Numbered from the stretch's first letter, positions 17,553 through 26,182 are shown. The stretch: DNA of 64,000 nt from Candidatus Peribacter sp. (GCA_018652955.1 JABIBA010000011.1:1-64000); one strand, 5' to 3'. The notes: a model not told the origin generated them from the sequence alone. Numbers and translations are program-made.

Positions 17553-18551
17553 ATGTCCTTCAAAATGCTCATAGCAGCCTTAGCACTTTTTCCGATGTGT
17601 GCATCTGCGCATATTCCTTTGAATATGGGGACAGAAGAACCAGACCCAAACATGCCTGCAATTCCACAGGAATACTCAGCGCCTCCAATGGCAGATATCG
17701 AAACGCAGCAGATGGCTTTGGATATAGAAAATGCAGACTGTGAAAAACTCAATGCTATGGATCACGATGTAAAGCATGCATTTTTGATTACGCATATCTT
17801 TTTACAAAGACCTGGCGCACTCAGCAAAATTGTAGGTCCAGATTGCACTTTTCTTGGTGAGGTAGAAGAAATTGCTGCCATTACTGATGACGCTCTTACG
17901 CTCAGTGCCAAGCGCGAACTTTTGTATTATCTCCCAGAGATGAACGCGTTAATTGTTTCCAATAAAGAAGAAGACACTATTGCGTATGGACTTATTTTGG
18001 ATGAAGAAATCCCACCACTTGAGTATTTCTTAAGCCACAGAAACGAAGCAGAACGCAACGCTGCAATCGCAAGATCATATTCTATTCTTGTTGAAGACAT
18101 AACACTTCCAACATTTGATCCGAACGATGCTCCAGTGCTTCGAGAAGAATCTAACACCGCATCTTCTGCTAAGCCGCGCGCGCAAGCAGTGCGGTCCCGT
18201 TCCCGGGAAGACACGACAAGCTCTTCTGCAGCACCCTTTGTCCCAACTGGTACAGACACACCACCCGGATTTACTCCACCAGAAATAGAGGACTCTGTAA
18301 TACCACCTTCTGATCCAATCGCAAAAGAACAAGATGACTTCGCAGGAATAGGCGACATCGTCTACGTCGATACCCCATCAGACGCTCTTCCAGATATTGA
18401 ACCTCTTGGTCCAGTTCCAGAACCCGAGGAGTCATCACAAGGAATTGGATACTGGATCTTTATGATCTTCTTGGCTCTCATACTTATTGCCACTGGTGTC
18501 GTCGTCATTCGCAGCCAAGCCTCAGCAAAAAAAGGAATGATGGATGAGTAG
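17553..18551 (+). CDS. Secreted single-TM hypothetical protein (332 aa)
   Basis: Signal peptide (MSFKMLIAALALFPMCASA|HIP). An exported domain of about 150 residues carries two cysteines (DCEKLNAMDHD and VGPDCTFLGE) and a segment (LLYYLPEMNALIVSNKEEDTI, shortened: ALIVSNKEEDTIAYGLIL) that looks like a small alpha/beta fold. A Ser/Pro-rich stalk and a C-terminal TM helix (YWIFMIFLALILIATGVVVI) with a basic tail follow. It lies 33 bp after the AYLSP paralogue and shares its type of topology, so it probably acts in the same envelope system. Its stop abuts, without overlap, the stop of the convergent mutY gene. Family not recognised. Confidence 0.75.
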   Translation: MSFKMLIAALALFPMCASAHIPLNMGTEEPDPNMPAIPQEYSAPPMADIETQQMALDIENADCEKLNAMDHDVKHAFLITHIFLQRPGALSKIVGPDCTFLGEVEEIAAITDDALTLSAKRELLYYLPEMNALIVSNKEEDTIAYGLILDEEIPPLEYFLSHRNEAERNAAIARSYSILVEDITLPTFDPNDAPVLREESNTASSAKPRAQAVRSRSREDTTSSSAAPFVPTGTDTPPGFTPPEIEDSVIPPSDPIAKEQDDFAGIGDIVYVDTPSDALPDIEPLGPVPEPEESSQGIGYWIFMIFLALILIATGVVVIRSQASAKKGMMDE

Positions 18552-19511
18552 TTACTCGGCAAGCACAAGCCGTTTGCCTGAAGCCTTAATAAGATTATCT
18601 TTTTTGAGTGCTTCGATAATTCCCTCTAGCCAAGTGGTGTGTTCACTCTTGTCCCAGTCGATACAGATATTCTTTCCGATTTGATTCACACTCAATCCTG
18701 CATCTTCATCTCGGAGCTCTTCGATCACCTTTCCACGAAAAATACGATTTGGGATATATTTGGCCCCGACCATACGTCCAGGTTCTTTTTTGCAAATACG
18801 TCTCTGGGGAGAAATCGTAGGTACTTTATAGGCAGCTTTCATTACTCCTGCCTGTGTCAGCGGGCAAATATCCCACTTTGGACTGCGCTTGGTGCACACC
18901 AATGAGCCATAGTCCATGAGGGCTGCGTGCCAATTCTTCGTGTCACCTCCTTTAAGAGCTTCTTGTAAAGCTGCATCTGCAACCTGTAGTAATTCTTTAT
19001 CACTCATTTTCCATGTACCGTCTGCATTTTCAGGCCCAATAAACACTCTGTGTAAGATTCTTCGGATATTTGTATCAATACAGGGTGTCGGGAGATTGAA
19101 GGCAAAATTTCTGATGGCGCTAGCTGTGTAATGTCCTATACCTGGGAGCGCCTGTATTTCGGCCATTTCTAGCGGAAAACTGTTGTAATTTTTTACAACA
19201 GATTTGGCACTATCACGCAGTCTGATCACACGATTGTTGTAACCCATTCCTCTCCATGCGAGAATAACATCCTTGTTTGATGCGCAGGCAAGATCTTGAA
19301 TTGATGGGAAGCTAGAGAGGAAATTCTTGTACACAATTTTTACTCTCTCTACCTGTGTCTGCTGCAACATAATCTCTGAGACCATTATCTGATATGCCCG
19401 CTGAGTATCCTCCTCTATAAGGAGGTCTCTCCAAGGGAGTTCCCTCTTGTGGCGGCTGTACCACTGCCAGATTTGCTCTGTGAAGATCTGTGTGCGTTCT
19501 TGGCGATTCAT
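18552..19511 (-). CDS. mutY: A/G-specific adenine glycosylase MutY-like, Fe-S loop degraded
   Basis: 319 residues. Recognisable features: LPWRD near residue 25, catalytic Glu46 in SEIMLQQTQVERV, the helix-hairpin-helix LPGIGHYTASAI (122-133) and the Asp146 motif CIDTNIRRILHR. MutY removes adenine opposite 8-oxoguanine. The usual C-x6-C-x2-C-x5-C cluster loop reads C206TKRSPK-W213-DI-C216-PLTQAG222, so ligands 2 and 4 are Trp and Gly and a 4Fe-4S cluster cannot form in the normal way. The C-terminus (about 250-319) looks like a winged helix (VIEELRDEDAGLSV...WLEGIIEALKKDNLI) instead of the NUDIX-like 8-oxoG recognition domain, so substrate range could differ. Minus-strand TATCAT lies 9 nt before the ATG, with GAGAGGA between. 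Confidence 0.85.
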   Translation of the reverse strand: MNRQERTQIFTEQIWQWYSRHKRELPWRDLLIEEDTQRAYQIMVSEIMLQQTQVERVKIVYKNFLSSFPSIQDLACASNKDVILAWRGMGYNNRVIRLRDSAKSVVKNYNSFPLEMAEIQALPGIGHYTASAIRNFAFNLPTPCIDTNIRRILHRVFIGPENADGTWKMSDKELLQVADAALQEALKGGDTKNWHAALMDYGSLVCTKRSPKWDICPLTQAGVMKAAYKVPTISPQRRICKKEPGRMVGAKYIPNRIFRGKVIEELRDEDAGLSVNQIGKNICIDWDKSEHTTWLEGIIEALKKDNLIKASGKRLVLAE

Positions 19512-19576
19512 ATCCTCTCTATGATAAAGATAGGTAAACCTATTGCCTAGCAGGTTTCCTAAGGCAAGATGTCGCT

Positions 19577-19906
19577 ATGTCATATCAAGAATTTGAAGAA
19601 AATGAAGATGGAGTCGACCATGAAATATCTATAGATGGCCAAGGTGATACGTGGATACGATTTCGTATAGAAATTGAAGGTGTGTTAGATGGGGTTGTAG
19701 TAATAGATGGTACAGACTACGTAGATCTTTGTGCTGCCCAGAAAACATTAAAGATTGGAAGTATTCTCGATATATTTAGCACACTATATGCAGAGGCTAT
19801 ATTGCGTAATAATCAAGAAGAAGAGTCCTCAACAGATGTTTCTGAGCCATGGGCAGCTGAATTTGCTTGGGAACCCCCTGATGAATATGGGGAATATGAA
19901 GATTAA
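19577..19906 (+). CDS. Small acidic hypothetical protein (109 aa)
   Basis: Very acidic, ending PPDEYGEYED, with a beta-strand-like core (DTWIRFRIEIEGVLDGVVVIDGTDYV, shortened: RFRIEIEGVLDGVVVIDG) and one amphipathic helix. No signal peptide, TM segment or known motif. It lies divergent from mutY and 23 bp before the tuf promoter. A small regulatory or scaffold protein is possible; function unknown. Confidence 0.6.
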   Translation: MSYQEFEENEDGVDHEISIDGQGDTWIRFRIEIEGVLDGVVVIDGTDYVDLCAAQKTLKIGSILDIFSTLYAEAILRNNQEEESSTDVSEPWAAEFAWEPPDEYGEYED

Positions 19907-19928
19907 AGTATCAATACGAGTAAATATC

Positions 19929-19957
19929 TTGACTCTTTTGGTGTCTCTCACTAGACT
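19929..19957 (+). promoter_or_regulatory. Promoter of the tuf run
   Basis: TTGACT (19929-19934), 17-bp spacer, TAGACT (19952-19957). It predicts a 50-nt leader with a GAGGgtaaCCTC hairpin, one of the few clearly leadered transcripts here. Confidence 0.7.
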
Positions 19958-20015
19958 TTTGCGGCTAGTTGAGGGTAACCTCCTATCGATTTGACCATTT
20001 TTCCAAAACTTAAAC

Positions 20016-21194
20016 ATGGCTGACCAGAAATTTGACCGTAATAAGACTCACGTAAACGTGGGAACCATCGGACACGTAGACCACGGTAAGACAACTCTTA
20101 CTGCTGCTCTCTCTATGAACTTCTCACCTGACAGTGAGAAAAAGGACTTCTCTGCTATCGATAACGCTCCAGAAGAGCGCGAGCGAGGAATCACAATCGC
20201 TACTTCACACGTGGAGTACGAGTCTGAAAAGCGTCACTACGCGCACGTTGACTGTCCTGGTCACGCCGACTACGTAAAGAACATGATTACAGGTGCTGCC
20301 CAAATGGACGGCGCTATCCTCGTTGTATCTGCTGCAGATGGACCGATGCCACAGACACGTGAGCACATCCTTCTTGCACGTCAGGTAAACGTTCCGTACA
20401 TCGTTGTCTTCCTGAACAAGGTAGATATGGTGACAGATCCAGAGCTTCTTGAGCTCGTGGAAGTAGAGGTACGCGAACTTCTCTCAAAATACGAATTCCC
20501 TGGAGACACTACTCCAATCATCATGGGTTCTGCTCTTAAGGCTACAGAAGGAGATGCAGAGCAAATCGAGAAGCTTAAGGAGCTTCTTGCAGCTCTTGAT
20601 ACTCACATCCCAGATCCTAAGCGTGAGATCGAGAAGCCATTCCTAATGCCTGTAGAGGACGTGTTCTCTATTAAGGGTCGTGGAACTGTTGCTACTGGTC
20701 GTATCGATCAGGGTAAAGTAAACGTTAACGATGAAGTAGAGCTTGTTGGTATCGGTGAGACTCGAAAAGTTATTGTTACTGGAGTAGAAATGTTCCACAA
20801 ACTTCTCGATGAAGGTCTTGCAGGTGACAACGTTGGACTTCTCCTTCGTGGTATTGAGCGTGAAGAAATTCAGCGTGGTCAGGTTTTGGCTAAGGCTGGA
20901 TCTATTACTCCTCACACAGAATTCGACGCTGAGGTCTACATCCTTACTAAGGATGAAGGAGGACGCCACACACCATTCTTTAAGGGATACAAACCTCAGT
21001 TCTACATCCGTACTACAGATGTAACTGGTACTGTTGAACTTCCAGAGAACGTAGAAATGGTAATGCCTGGAGATAACGTTAAGTTTAAAGTAACTCTTGG
21101 AGATGCTATTGCTCTCGAAGAAGGAACTCGCTTCGCTATCCGCGAAGGTGGACGCACTGTTGGTGCTGGAGTTGTTACGAAGATCAACAAATAA
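20016..21194 (+). CDS. tuf: Elongation factor Tu
   Basis: 392 residues, standard length. All GTPase motifs are present: G1 GHVDHGKT, switch [18 protein letters not shown]3 DCPGHADY, G4 NKVD, G5 SALK. Domains II and III follow, with [11 protein letters not shown] and the C-terminal [13 protein letters not shown]. It delivers aminoacyl-tRNA to the ribosome. No SD precedes the ATG. Codon choice is strongly biased, as expected for a highly expressed gene. It heads a run with rpsJ, rpmF, nusB and rnc. This is not the usual str operon order, as fusA and rpsG/rpsL are absent. Confidence 0.99.
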   Translation: MADQKFDRNKTHVNVGTIGHVDHGKTTLTAALSMNFSPDSEKKDFSAIDNAPEERERGITIATSHVEYESEKRHYAHVDCPGHADYVKNMITGAAQMDGAILVVSAADGPMPQTREHILLARQVNVPYIVVFLNKVDMVTDPELLELVEVEVRELLSKYEFPGDTTPIIMGSALKATEGDAEQIEKLKELLAALDTHIPDPKREIEKPFLMPVEDVFSIKGRGTVATGRIDQGKVNVNDEVELVGIGETRKVIVTGVEMFHKLLDEGLAGDNVGLLLRGIEREEIQRGQVLAKAGSITPHTEFDAEVYILTKDEGGRHTPFFKGYKPQFYIRTTDVTGTVELPENVEMVMPGDNVKFKVTLGDAIALEEGTRFAIREGGRTVGAGVVTKINK

Positions 21195-21201
21195 GCATTT
21201 A

Positions 21202-21219
21202 GGGGACGGCAACGTCCCC
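21202..21219 (+). terminator. GNRA-capped hairpin between tuf and rpsJ
   Basis: GGGGACG (21202-21208), GCAA tetraloop, CGTCCCC (21213-21219), followed by a weak T-rich stretch. It may terminate part of the tuf transcription or protect its 3' end. Confidence 0.6.
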
Positions 21220-21251
21220 AACTTTTATTCCGCTCTTTCATCCCTACCGCT

Positions 21252-21683
21252 ATGACCCCTCCAAAGAAAGAATCATCTGCTAAGAAGAAGTCTTCAAAAA
21301 AAGACTCAAAGGATGATGCTATAGCGGAATCTGCTGTCTCTGGCAGCACAAAGAAAACTAAAAAGGACGACCAAAAAGTTCAGTCTATCCGCATTCGATT
21401 GAGTGCTTTTGACCATATGGTCTTAGATGAGGCTGCAGCAAAGATTCTCGAGACTGCAGAGCGTAGTGGTGCTGTTGTTCACGGCCCTACTCCACTTCCT
21501 ACAAAGATTAAGAAGTTCACTGTGCAGCGTTCTACCTTTAAGCACAAAGATGCACGTGACCAGTTTGAGATGCGAACACACCGAAGACTCATCGACCTTT
21601 CTGAAACTACTTTCAATACCATCGAAAGTCTACAAAGCCTGAGCCTCCCATCAGGTGTAGATATTGAGATTAAGATGGGATAA
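21252..21683 (+). CDS. rpsJ: Small ribosomal subunit protein uS10 with Lys/Ser-rich N-terminal extension
   Basis: 143 residues against about 102-105 in most bacteria. The S10 core starts near residue 43 ([20 protein letters not shown]) and includes [19 protein letters not shown] and [13 protein letters not shown]10 sits in the 30S head and pairs with NusB in antitermination; notably nusB is two genes downstream. The first 42 residues are a disordered Lys/Ser/Asp-rich tail. No later Met lies before the core (the next is inside FDHM), so the extension appears genuine. The gene is outside the classical S10 operon context. Confidence 0.95.
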   Translation: MTPPKKESSAKKKSSKKDSKDDAIAESAVSGSTKKTKKDDQKVQSIRIRLSAFDHMVLDEAAAKILETAERSGAVVHGPTPLPTKIKKFTVQRSTFKHKDARDQFEMRTHRRLIDLSETTFNTIESLQSLSLPSGVDIEIKMG

Positions 21684-21696
21684 CCCCACATGTTCT

Positions 21697-21882
21697 ATGG
21701 CTAAACGACCTACACCAAAGAAACGGCGAGCAAAGAGTTCCGGAAGGGCTCAGCACAGCGAATACCAGCGAAAGCAGATTCGTAAGCTCAAGAACAAAGC
21801 CAACTCACCTTTCTCTGTAAAGGCTGAATCTAAGAACAAAAAGAGTAAGACCCTCAAGGGTATTACTAAAGTAAAGGCTTAA
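21697..21882 (+). CDS. rpmF: Probable large ribosomal subunit protein bL32, zinc-less form
   Basis: 61 residues from the ATG at 21697. The start MAKRPTPKKRRAKSSGRAQH fits the bL32 pattern of a small basic head (PxPKxxxSxxR) followed by a helix (YQRKQIRKLKNK). The usual C-terminal zinc ribbon (two CxxC pairs) is missing; the tail is Lys/Ser rich instead. Position between rpsJ and nusB-rnc supports the call, since rpmF often lies near rnc. An alternative is another small basic ribosomal or RNA-binding protein. Confidence 0.6.
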   Translation: MAKRPTPKKRRAKSSGRAQHSEYQRKQIRKLKNKANSPFSVKAESKNKKSKTLKGITKVKA

Positions 21883-21896
21883 CCACCCCCTCTCTT

Positions 21897-22304
21897 ATGG
21901 CTAGAAAACGCCACTTATCGCGAATAGCAGTCATGCAGGTGTTATTTGAACGAGGTCGACACAAGGATATGGATATTATGGATGCCCTCGCAAAAAATAT
22001 TGGTGAGCTTGGAGGAGCTGATGAAGAATTTTGTGCAGTGCTTCTTGAAGGAACGATTGCTATGGAAGATGAGCTACAAAAAGATATCGAAACATGTGCT
22101 CCAGAATGGGACTACGAAAAAATGGATCCTATTGCGAGGCCTGTTCTTATGATCGGCGCTTTCGAGCTTTTACATGCTGATGACGCCCCACCTGCTGTCG
22201 TGATGAACGAATGTATCGAAATTGCGAAAGAATACGGTACTGAAGAGACTGGAAAATTCGTAAACGGCGTACTGAATGCCATGGCTAAGAACACAGACTC
22301 TTAA
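21897..22304 (+). CDS. nusB: Transcription antitermination protein NusB
   Basis: 135 residues, all-helical, matching the NusB fold: RIAVMQVLFE at the N-terminus, then MDPIARPVLMIGAFELLHADDAP and VVMNECIEIAKEYGTEETGKFVNGVLN at the C-terminus. It binds S10 and boxA RNA in rRNA antitermination. Located 14 bp after rpmF and 42 bp before rnc. Grouping of S10, NusB and RNase III places antitermination and rRNA processing in one run. Confidence 0.95.
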   Translation: MARKRHLSRIAVMQVLFERGRHKDMDIMDALAKNIGELGGADEEFCAVLLEGTIAMEDELQKDIETCAPEWDYEKMDPIARPVLMIGAFELLHADDAPPAVVMNECIEIAKEYGTEETGKFVNGVLNAMAKNTDS

Positions 22305-22346
22305 GAGGTCTAGCCCAAACGCAAACCCTCATCTACACTACGCGTA

Positions 22347-23036
22347 ATGACAGCTCTTAGTTTCGTTAATCTCGAAAAGACCATAGGCATTATGTTTAAG
22401 AATAAAGACCTGCTTGCGCAGTCTCTCACACACAGAAGTGCTGTAAGAGAAACAAGGTCTCTCGGACATAACGAGCGACTAGAGTTTTTAGGAGATGCCG
22501 TATTAGAACTTGTGACTACTGACTACCTGTTTCATATAGGACAGAAGACAGAAGGAGAAATGACGAACCTTCGCTCTGCTCTCGTTAATCGCGAAAACCT
22601 CTCCTCTGTTGCAAAAGAAATATCGCTAGGAGAATATCTTTATTTGAGCAAAGGAGAAGACCGCAGTGGAGGACGAGACAAAGACTCCACATTATCCAAT
22701 GCACTAGAAGCACTTATCGGAGCATTGTATCTTGACCAAGGTTTCGAAGCTGCCTCACAGTTTTGTAATGAGTTTATTCTCACACGACTTCAAGCATTGC
22801 AAGCAGCTGGAAAACACGTCGATGAAAAAAGCTCATTCCAAGAAAAGGCTCAAGAAACAGAAGGGCTCACTCCGCACTATGAAGTCCTAGAGCAAGAAGG
22901 ACCAGACCACGAAAAAACATTTACCTGTGGAGTCTTCATTGGCGAAGAGAAGATCGCCGAAGGTACAGGCAACAGTAAGCAAAAGGCAGAGACTGCAGCT
23001 GCGGCTGCAGGGCTTAAAGCAAAGGGATGGAATTAG
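22347..23036 (+). CDS. rnc: Ribonuclease III
   Basis: 229 residues. The RNase III signature HNERLEFLGDAVLELV is at about residues 41-56, with the second acidic site in LEALIGALYLD. The dsRNA-binding domain is at about 155-228 (SSFQEKAQETEGLTPHYEVL...GNSKQKAETAAAAAGL). It cuts double-stranded RNA in rRNA precursors and mRNAs. The stop codon overlaps the convergent BI-1 family gene by the 4-nt TTAG, so no terminator separates them. Confidence 0.97.
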   Translation: MTALSFVNLEKTIGIMFKNKDLLAQSLTHRSAVRETRSLGHNERLEFLGDAVLELVTTDYLFHIGQKTEGEMTNLRSALVNRENLSSVAKEISLGEYLYLSKGEDRSGGRDKDSTLSNALEALIGALYLDQGFEAASQFCNEFILTRLQALQAAGKHVDEKSSFQEKAQETEGLTPHYEVLEQEGPDHEKTFTCGVFIGEEKIAEGTGNSKQKAETAAAAAGLKAKGWN

Positions 23037-23722
23037 CGCCTATTTCCATACAACACCAACATGAACCTGAGTACGTAGAGGAACAAGTTGAAGATATCTA
23101 AGTAAAGACTGAGCGCGAGCATAAAGGGGTTCGCCCCCATCTTTCCGAGCTTTGCGATGCGCTGTACATCGTAGGCCGTAAAGATTGCGAAGAAGACGAC
23201 TCCAAATCCTGAGATCGCGAGTTCCATACCTGTAGTTCTGAGAGCTGGAACAAAGAGCTGCAAGAGCGAGAGGCCAATAAGGCCAATAAGACCGAAGATC
23301 ATAGCTTTTCCAAGGCCGCCAAGATCCCAACTCGTAGTCCTAGCAAACACCGCACTTGCCCCTGCCATAAAGACCGTAGAGCTAAATGCATTCATAAGAA
23401 TAGTTCCTCCATTGGCGTATCCTGCAAGTACCGAAAGAATGTACGGCGTGATAGTAAATCCGGAGAGCAGAGGGAAAAGCCCGAATAATACGTAGTTAAG
23501 AGGGCTTTTATCCATCCAAAATCTCGCACTGAATATCAGCCCGAGTTCTGCAATTAGAAAGAAAAAGTGGATACCTGTATTCATAAGCACAGCTGAGAAC
23601 TGTAGTCCTATAAGGATTCCCACACATGTCAAGGCGAGGGCGAGGGCGAATAACCCATAAATTTGGGCTTCTGTGCTCTTATTAAGAGTAATTGGATGAC
23701 TTGGGGCTGTTGTATTTTGCAT
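23033..23722 (-). CDS. Bax inhibitor-1 (BI-1/YccA) family membrane protein
   Basis: 229 residues with seven predicted TM helices. Late-region signature: FGVVFFAIFTAYDVQRI followed by an Asp-containing last helix (LALSLYLDIFNLFLYVLRF). This matches UPF0005/BI-1 proteins, which form pH-sensitive calcium leak channels in structurally studied bacterial members. Minus-strand TACAAT (23731-23736) ends 8 nt before the ATG, so the transcript should be leaderless. Shares its stop with rnc. Confidence 0.92.
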   Translation of the reverse strand: MQNTTAPSHPITLNKSTEAQIYGLFALALALTCVGILIGLQFSAVLMNTGIHFFFLIAELGLIFSARFWMDKSPLNYVLFGLFPLLSGFTITPYILSVLAGYANGGTILMNAFSSTVFMAGASAVFARTTSWDLGGLGKAMIFGLIGLIGLSLLQLFVPALRTTGMELAISGFGVVFFAIFTAYDVQRIAKLGKMGANPFMLALSLYLDIFNLFLYVLRFMLVLYGNRR

Positions 23723-23767
23723 AGGTCGGTATTGTAGCTGGTTATAGCTAGAAACTGCAAATTCTGC

Positions 23768-23773
23768 TATAAT
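23768..23773 (+). promoter_or_regulatory. Extended -10 of the pilin-like pair (leaderless)
   Basis: TGCTATAAT, with TATAAT at 23768-23773 and 8 nt to the ATG at 23782. Confidence 0.7.
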
Positions 23774-23781
23774 AGAGCGAT

Positions 23782-24579
23782 ATGTACAGATATTTAGCTG
23801 TCATTGCCGGAGTCGTTGCTGCAGTAACTGTAGAACCTGCTTTGGCGCAAAATATTAACCCATGCCCTCTTGGAAACCTTAAATGTCCTGGGGATAACAC
23901 GGATCAGTTTATCGCTGGTATTCTTATTTCAGGGTCGAAGTTTGCTTTTGCAGGAATCTTATTTGCCATGCTTATTTACTATGGCTTTAAACTTATTATG
24001 GGAGCAGATAACGACAGTACAATTAGTGAAGTCTACAATGCCTATGCCTATGCAATGATTGGTACCATCCTCGCTGGAGGAGCATTCTTCTTTGCCAATA
24101 CATTCGCTGTTACTGGAATAGTGGTAAACCAAGCACCAACAAATACAATCCTATTTGGAGTAATCACCGCCCTTCGTGTACTCCTATTTAGTGCTCTTCT
24201 CTTTAACATGTTCTACCAAGGATACCGTCTAATATCCTCACAGGATGAATCCCAAGTAGAAAAAGCAAAGAAGCAATTTATCTATGGAATGGTAGGAGCC
24301 GTTATTGTCATACTTGCCGATAGGCTCGTCTTTGCATTCTCAGGTGTTAACATTGGTATTGCCAGCACAGAAGCTGTTGGACTTGCAAACTTCGTTGGAA
24401 CAATCGTCGGTGCATTTGGAGTGATTGCACTCTTTGTAGCGGGGCTTTGGTTGGTATTCGCTGTAGATGAACAGAACGCAGAAAAGGCTAAGAAGATTAT
24501 TATCACTACGTTTATTGTACTTGCTGTGTGCATGATGGCTCTTGCACTCGTAAAACTTACATTCCGTGCTCCATTCTAA
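23782..24579 (+). CDS. Polytopic T4SS-pilin-like (TrbC/VirB2-type) repeat protein 1
   Basis: 265 residues. Signal peptide (MYRYLAVIAGVVAAVTVEPALA|Q), then a short Cys-containing segment (CPLGNLKC), then three repeats of a two-helix hairpin. Each repeat has a glycine-rich TM helix, a short polar loop with Asp/Glu and often EKAKK, and a second TM helix: YYGFKLIMGADNDS, YQGYRLISSQDESQVEKAKK and GLWLVFAVDEQNAEKAKK. This resembles the CPR-associated T4SS pilin family, but several units are fused in one chain. Coupled by a TAATG overlap to the following gene. A transport, DNA-uptake or surface-fibre role is an inference. Confidence 0.75.
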   Translation: MYRYLAVIAGVVAAVTVEPALAQNINPCPLGNLKCPGDNTDQFIAGILISGSKFAFAGILFAMLIYYGFKLIMGADNDSTISEVYNAYAYAMIGTILAGGAFFFANTFAVTGIVVNQAPTNTILFGVITALRVLLFSALLFNMFYQGYRLISSQDESQVEKAKKQFIYGMVGAVIVILADRLVFAFSGVNIGIASTEAVGLANFVGTIVGAFGVIALFVAGLWLVFAVDEQNAEKAKKIIITTFIVLAVCMMALALVKLTFRAPF

Positions 24580-25406
24580 TGACATGTGCACTACTGCTTG
24601 CCGGCCTACTTCTCAACGCTCCTAAAGCGTATGCACTTATTAGTGCGGGTCGTGAAGGTGCTACATATGTAGCTGGAGATTTGGGAGGTGTAGTTACTGG
24701 AGGGTTTGGAGATATTGCAGCATTCATTGCATATAACACTCTCCCCTTTGTAAATGGAGTAGCAATCCTCGTTATTATGATTGCCGGTCTTCTTGCAGTA
24801 GTTGCTCAAGATGAAAACCGTATTGCTAATGCTCGTAAAGTAATTGGAATGTCTCTAATCGGTATCGTAATGATCAATATTGCAAACAGAATTCGCATTG
24901 GATATATGACTGCATTTAACTTCGATGGAGGTGCAAATCCTGTTGGAGGAGCTCAGATTATTGGAAGAGAAGTTCAGGGATTTATTCAGTTTGCAGAAAC
25001 ACCTGCTGCAGTTATCGCAATATTGACTATTTTCTCTTACGGACTAAAAGCCCTTATCGATTACGGTGGTGAACAAGGACAACAGGCATTCCGTAAGGCC
25101 GTAATGTCTGTACTCATGGGTATTTTGATTCTTACTATCAAGTTTATTCTTACAGGAGCTATTCTCTCTGGAAATCCTGAGGGAATTATTAACCCTGCTG
25201 TTGGAGTGATATTTACTATTGTATTCTTCGTGGCACTTATTGCCGTAGTGGTCATAGCTATTGCCGGTATCTATCTTATTATTAATCTTGGAGATGAAAG
25301 CAGAGCAGAAAAAGCAAAAAAGATTATTATCAGTGTTCTTATTGGTTTGATATTTATGCTGGTAATCTCAGGTCTTCTGTCTATTTTGATCGACGGTATC
25401 TTCTAA
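24579..25406 (+). CDS. Polytopic T4SS-pilin-like repeat protein 2
   Basis: The ATG at 24579 shares its A with the upstream stop (TAATG) and opens a signal peptide (MTCALLLAGLLLNAPKAYA); an upstream in-frame start would destroy it. 275 residues with three two-helix repeats like its neighbour: AGLLAVVAQDENRIANARK, YGLKALIDYGGEQGQQAFRK and GIYLIINLGDESRAEKAKK. The pair therefore looks like an internal triplication followed by gene duplication. No ATPase or coupling protein of a secretion system lies next to it. Its stop overlaps folP by CTAA. Confidence 0.75.
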   Translation: MTCALLLAGLLLNAPKAYALISAGREGATYVAGDLGGVVTGGFGDIAAFIAYNTLPFVNGVAILVIMIAGLLAVVAQDENRIANARKVIGMSLIGIVMINIANRIRIGYMTAFNFDGGANPVGGAQIIGREVQGFIQFAETPAAVIAILTIFSYGLKALIDYGGEQGQQAFRKAVMSVLMGILILTIKFILTGAILSGNPEGIINPAVGVIFTIVFFVALIAVVVIAIAGIYLIINLGDESRAEKAKKIIISVLIGLIFMLVISGLLSILIDGIF

Positions 25407-26182
25407 ATCGCTGCTTTAATAGCTGCTACGTCATGCGTTCTAATGTACTGCGCTCCGTTTTTTGCACAGTCTGATGATGCCTTGATGGTAGCTGGTAATC
25501 TTTCCGACGCTGGAAGCTTATTTGGCCCTGCAAGAAATGACTTTCGTGAAGGACTGATAAACACCGGAGCGATCTGCGTAAATTCTGACAAGTGGTCGAT
25601 AATAGCAAAAGAATACTCAGGGATTGCTGATACAAAATGACCCAAGCCTGGGTCGATGATAATACGAGATTGATCTATACCTGACGCAATTGCCTGTGCC
25701 ATACGCCCCTCTAAGAATGTACTGATCGTCATAATGACATCATCATATTTTTGATCACTGACCGTAGTACGTGCTGTCGCATCCTTAGAGTACATCAATA
25801 CATAGTCGACACCTGACTGTGCAATGCTAGAAAACATCTCTGGGTCCCCTCTGCCAGCTGTAATATCATTTACCATGACTACACCCGCATCTATTGCTTT
25901 GCGCGCTACAGCGGACTTGTAAGTATCTATAGAGAGTTTTTGATCGGGGTATGCAGACTTAATCGCCTTAATAATATCGATCGTTCGTGTGATCTCTTCT
26001 TGCTCTGATACATCACTAGATCCAGGCCCCGTCGATTCTCCACCGATCTCGATGATATCTGCACCTTCCTCTATCATCTGAATAGCTCGATCAACAGCAG
26101 ATTCGATTTGATCATAGTTACCGCCATCAAAATAAGAATCGGGAGTGGTGTTGAGTACGCCGACAATGAATACAGGAGACAT
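25403..26182 (-). CDS. folP: Dihydropteroate synthase
   Basis: 259 residues from the ATG at 26182; a start seven codons earlier exists but lies inside the promoter. Motifs: GVLNTTPDSYFDGG (strand 1 and loop 1), IEIGGESTGPGS (pterin-loop region), SIDTYKSAVARKAIDAG and MVNDITAG. The C-terminal phosphate-binding segment is close to SPSRKSFL. It condenses p-aminobenzoate with 6-hydroxymethyl-dihydropterin diphosphate in folate synthesis. Minus-strand TATACT ends 6 nt before the chosen ATG. No other folate gene is visible in the window. Confidence 0.95.
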   Translation of the reverse strand: MSPVFIVGVLNTTPDSYFDGGNYDQIESAVDRAIQMIEEGADIIEIGGESTGPGSSDVSEQEEITRTIDIIKAIKSAYPDQKLSIDTYKSAVARKAIDAGVVMVNDITAGRGDPEMFSSIAQSGVDYVLMYSKDATARTTVSDQKYDDVIMTISTFLEGRMAQAIASGIDQSRIIIDPGLGHFVSAIPEYSFAIIDHLSEFTQIAPVFISPSRKSFLAGPNKLPASERLPATIKASSDCAKNGAQYIRTHDVAAIKAAI

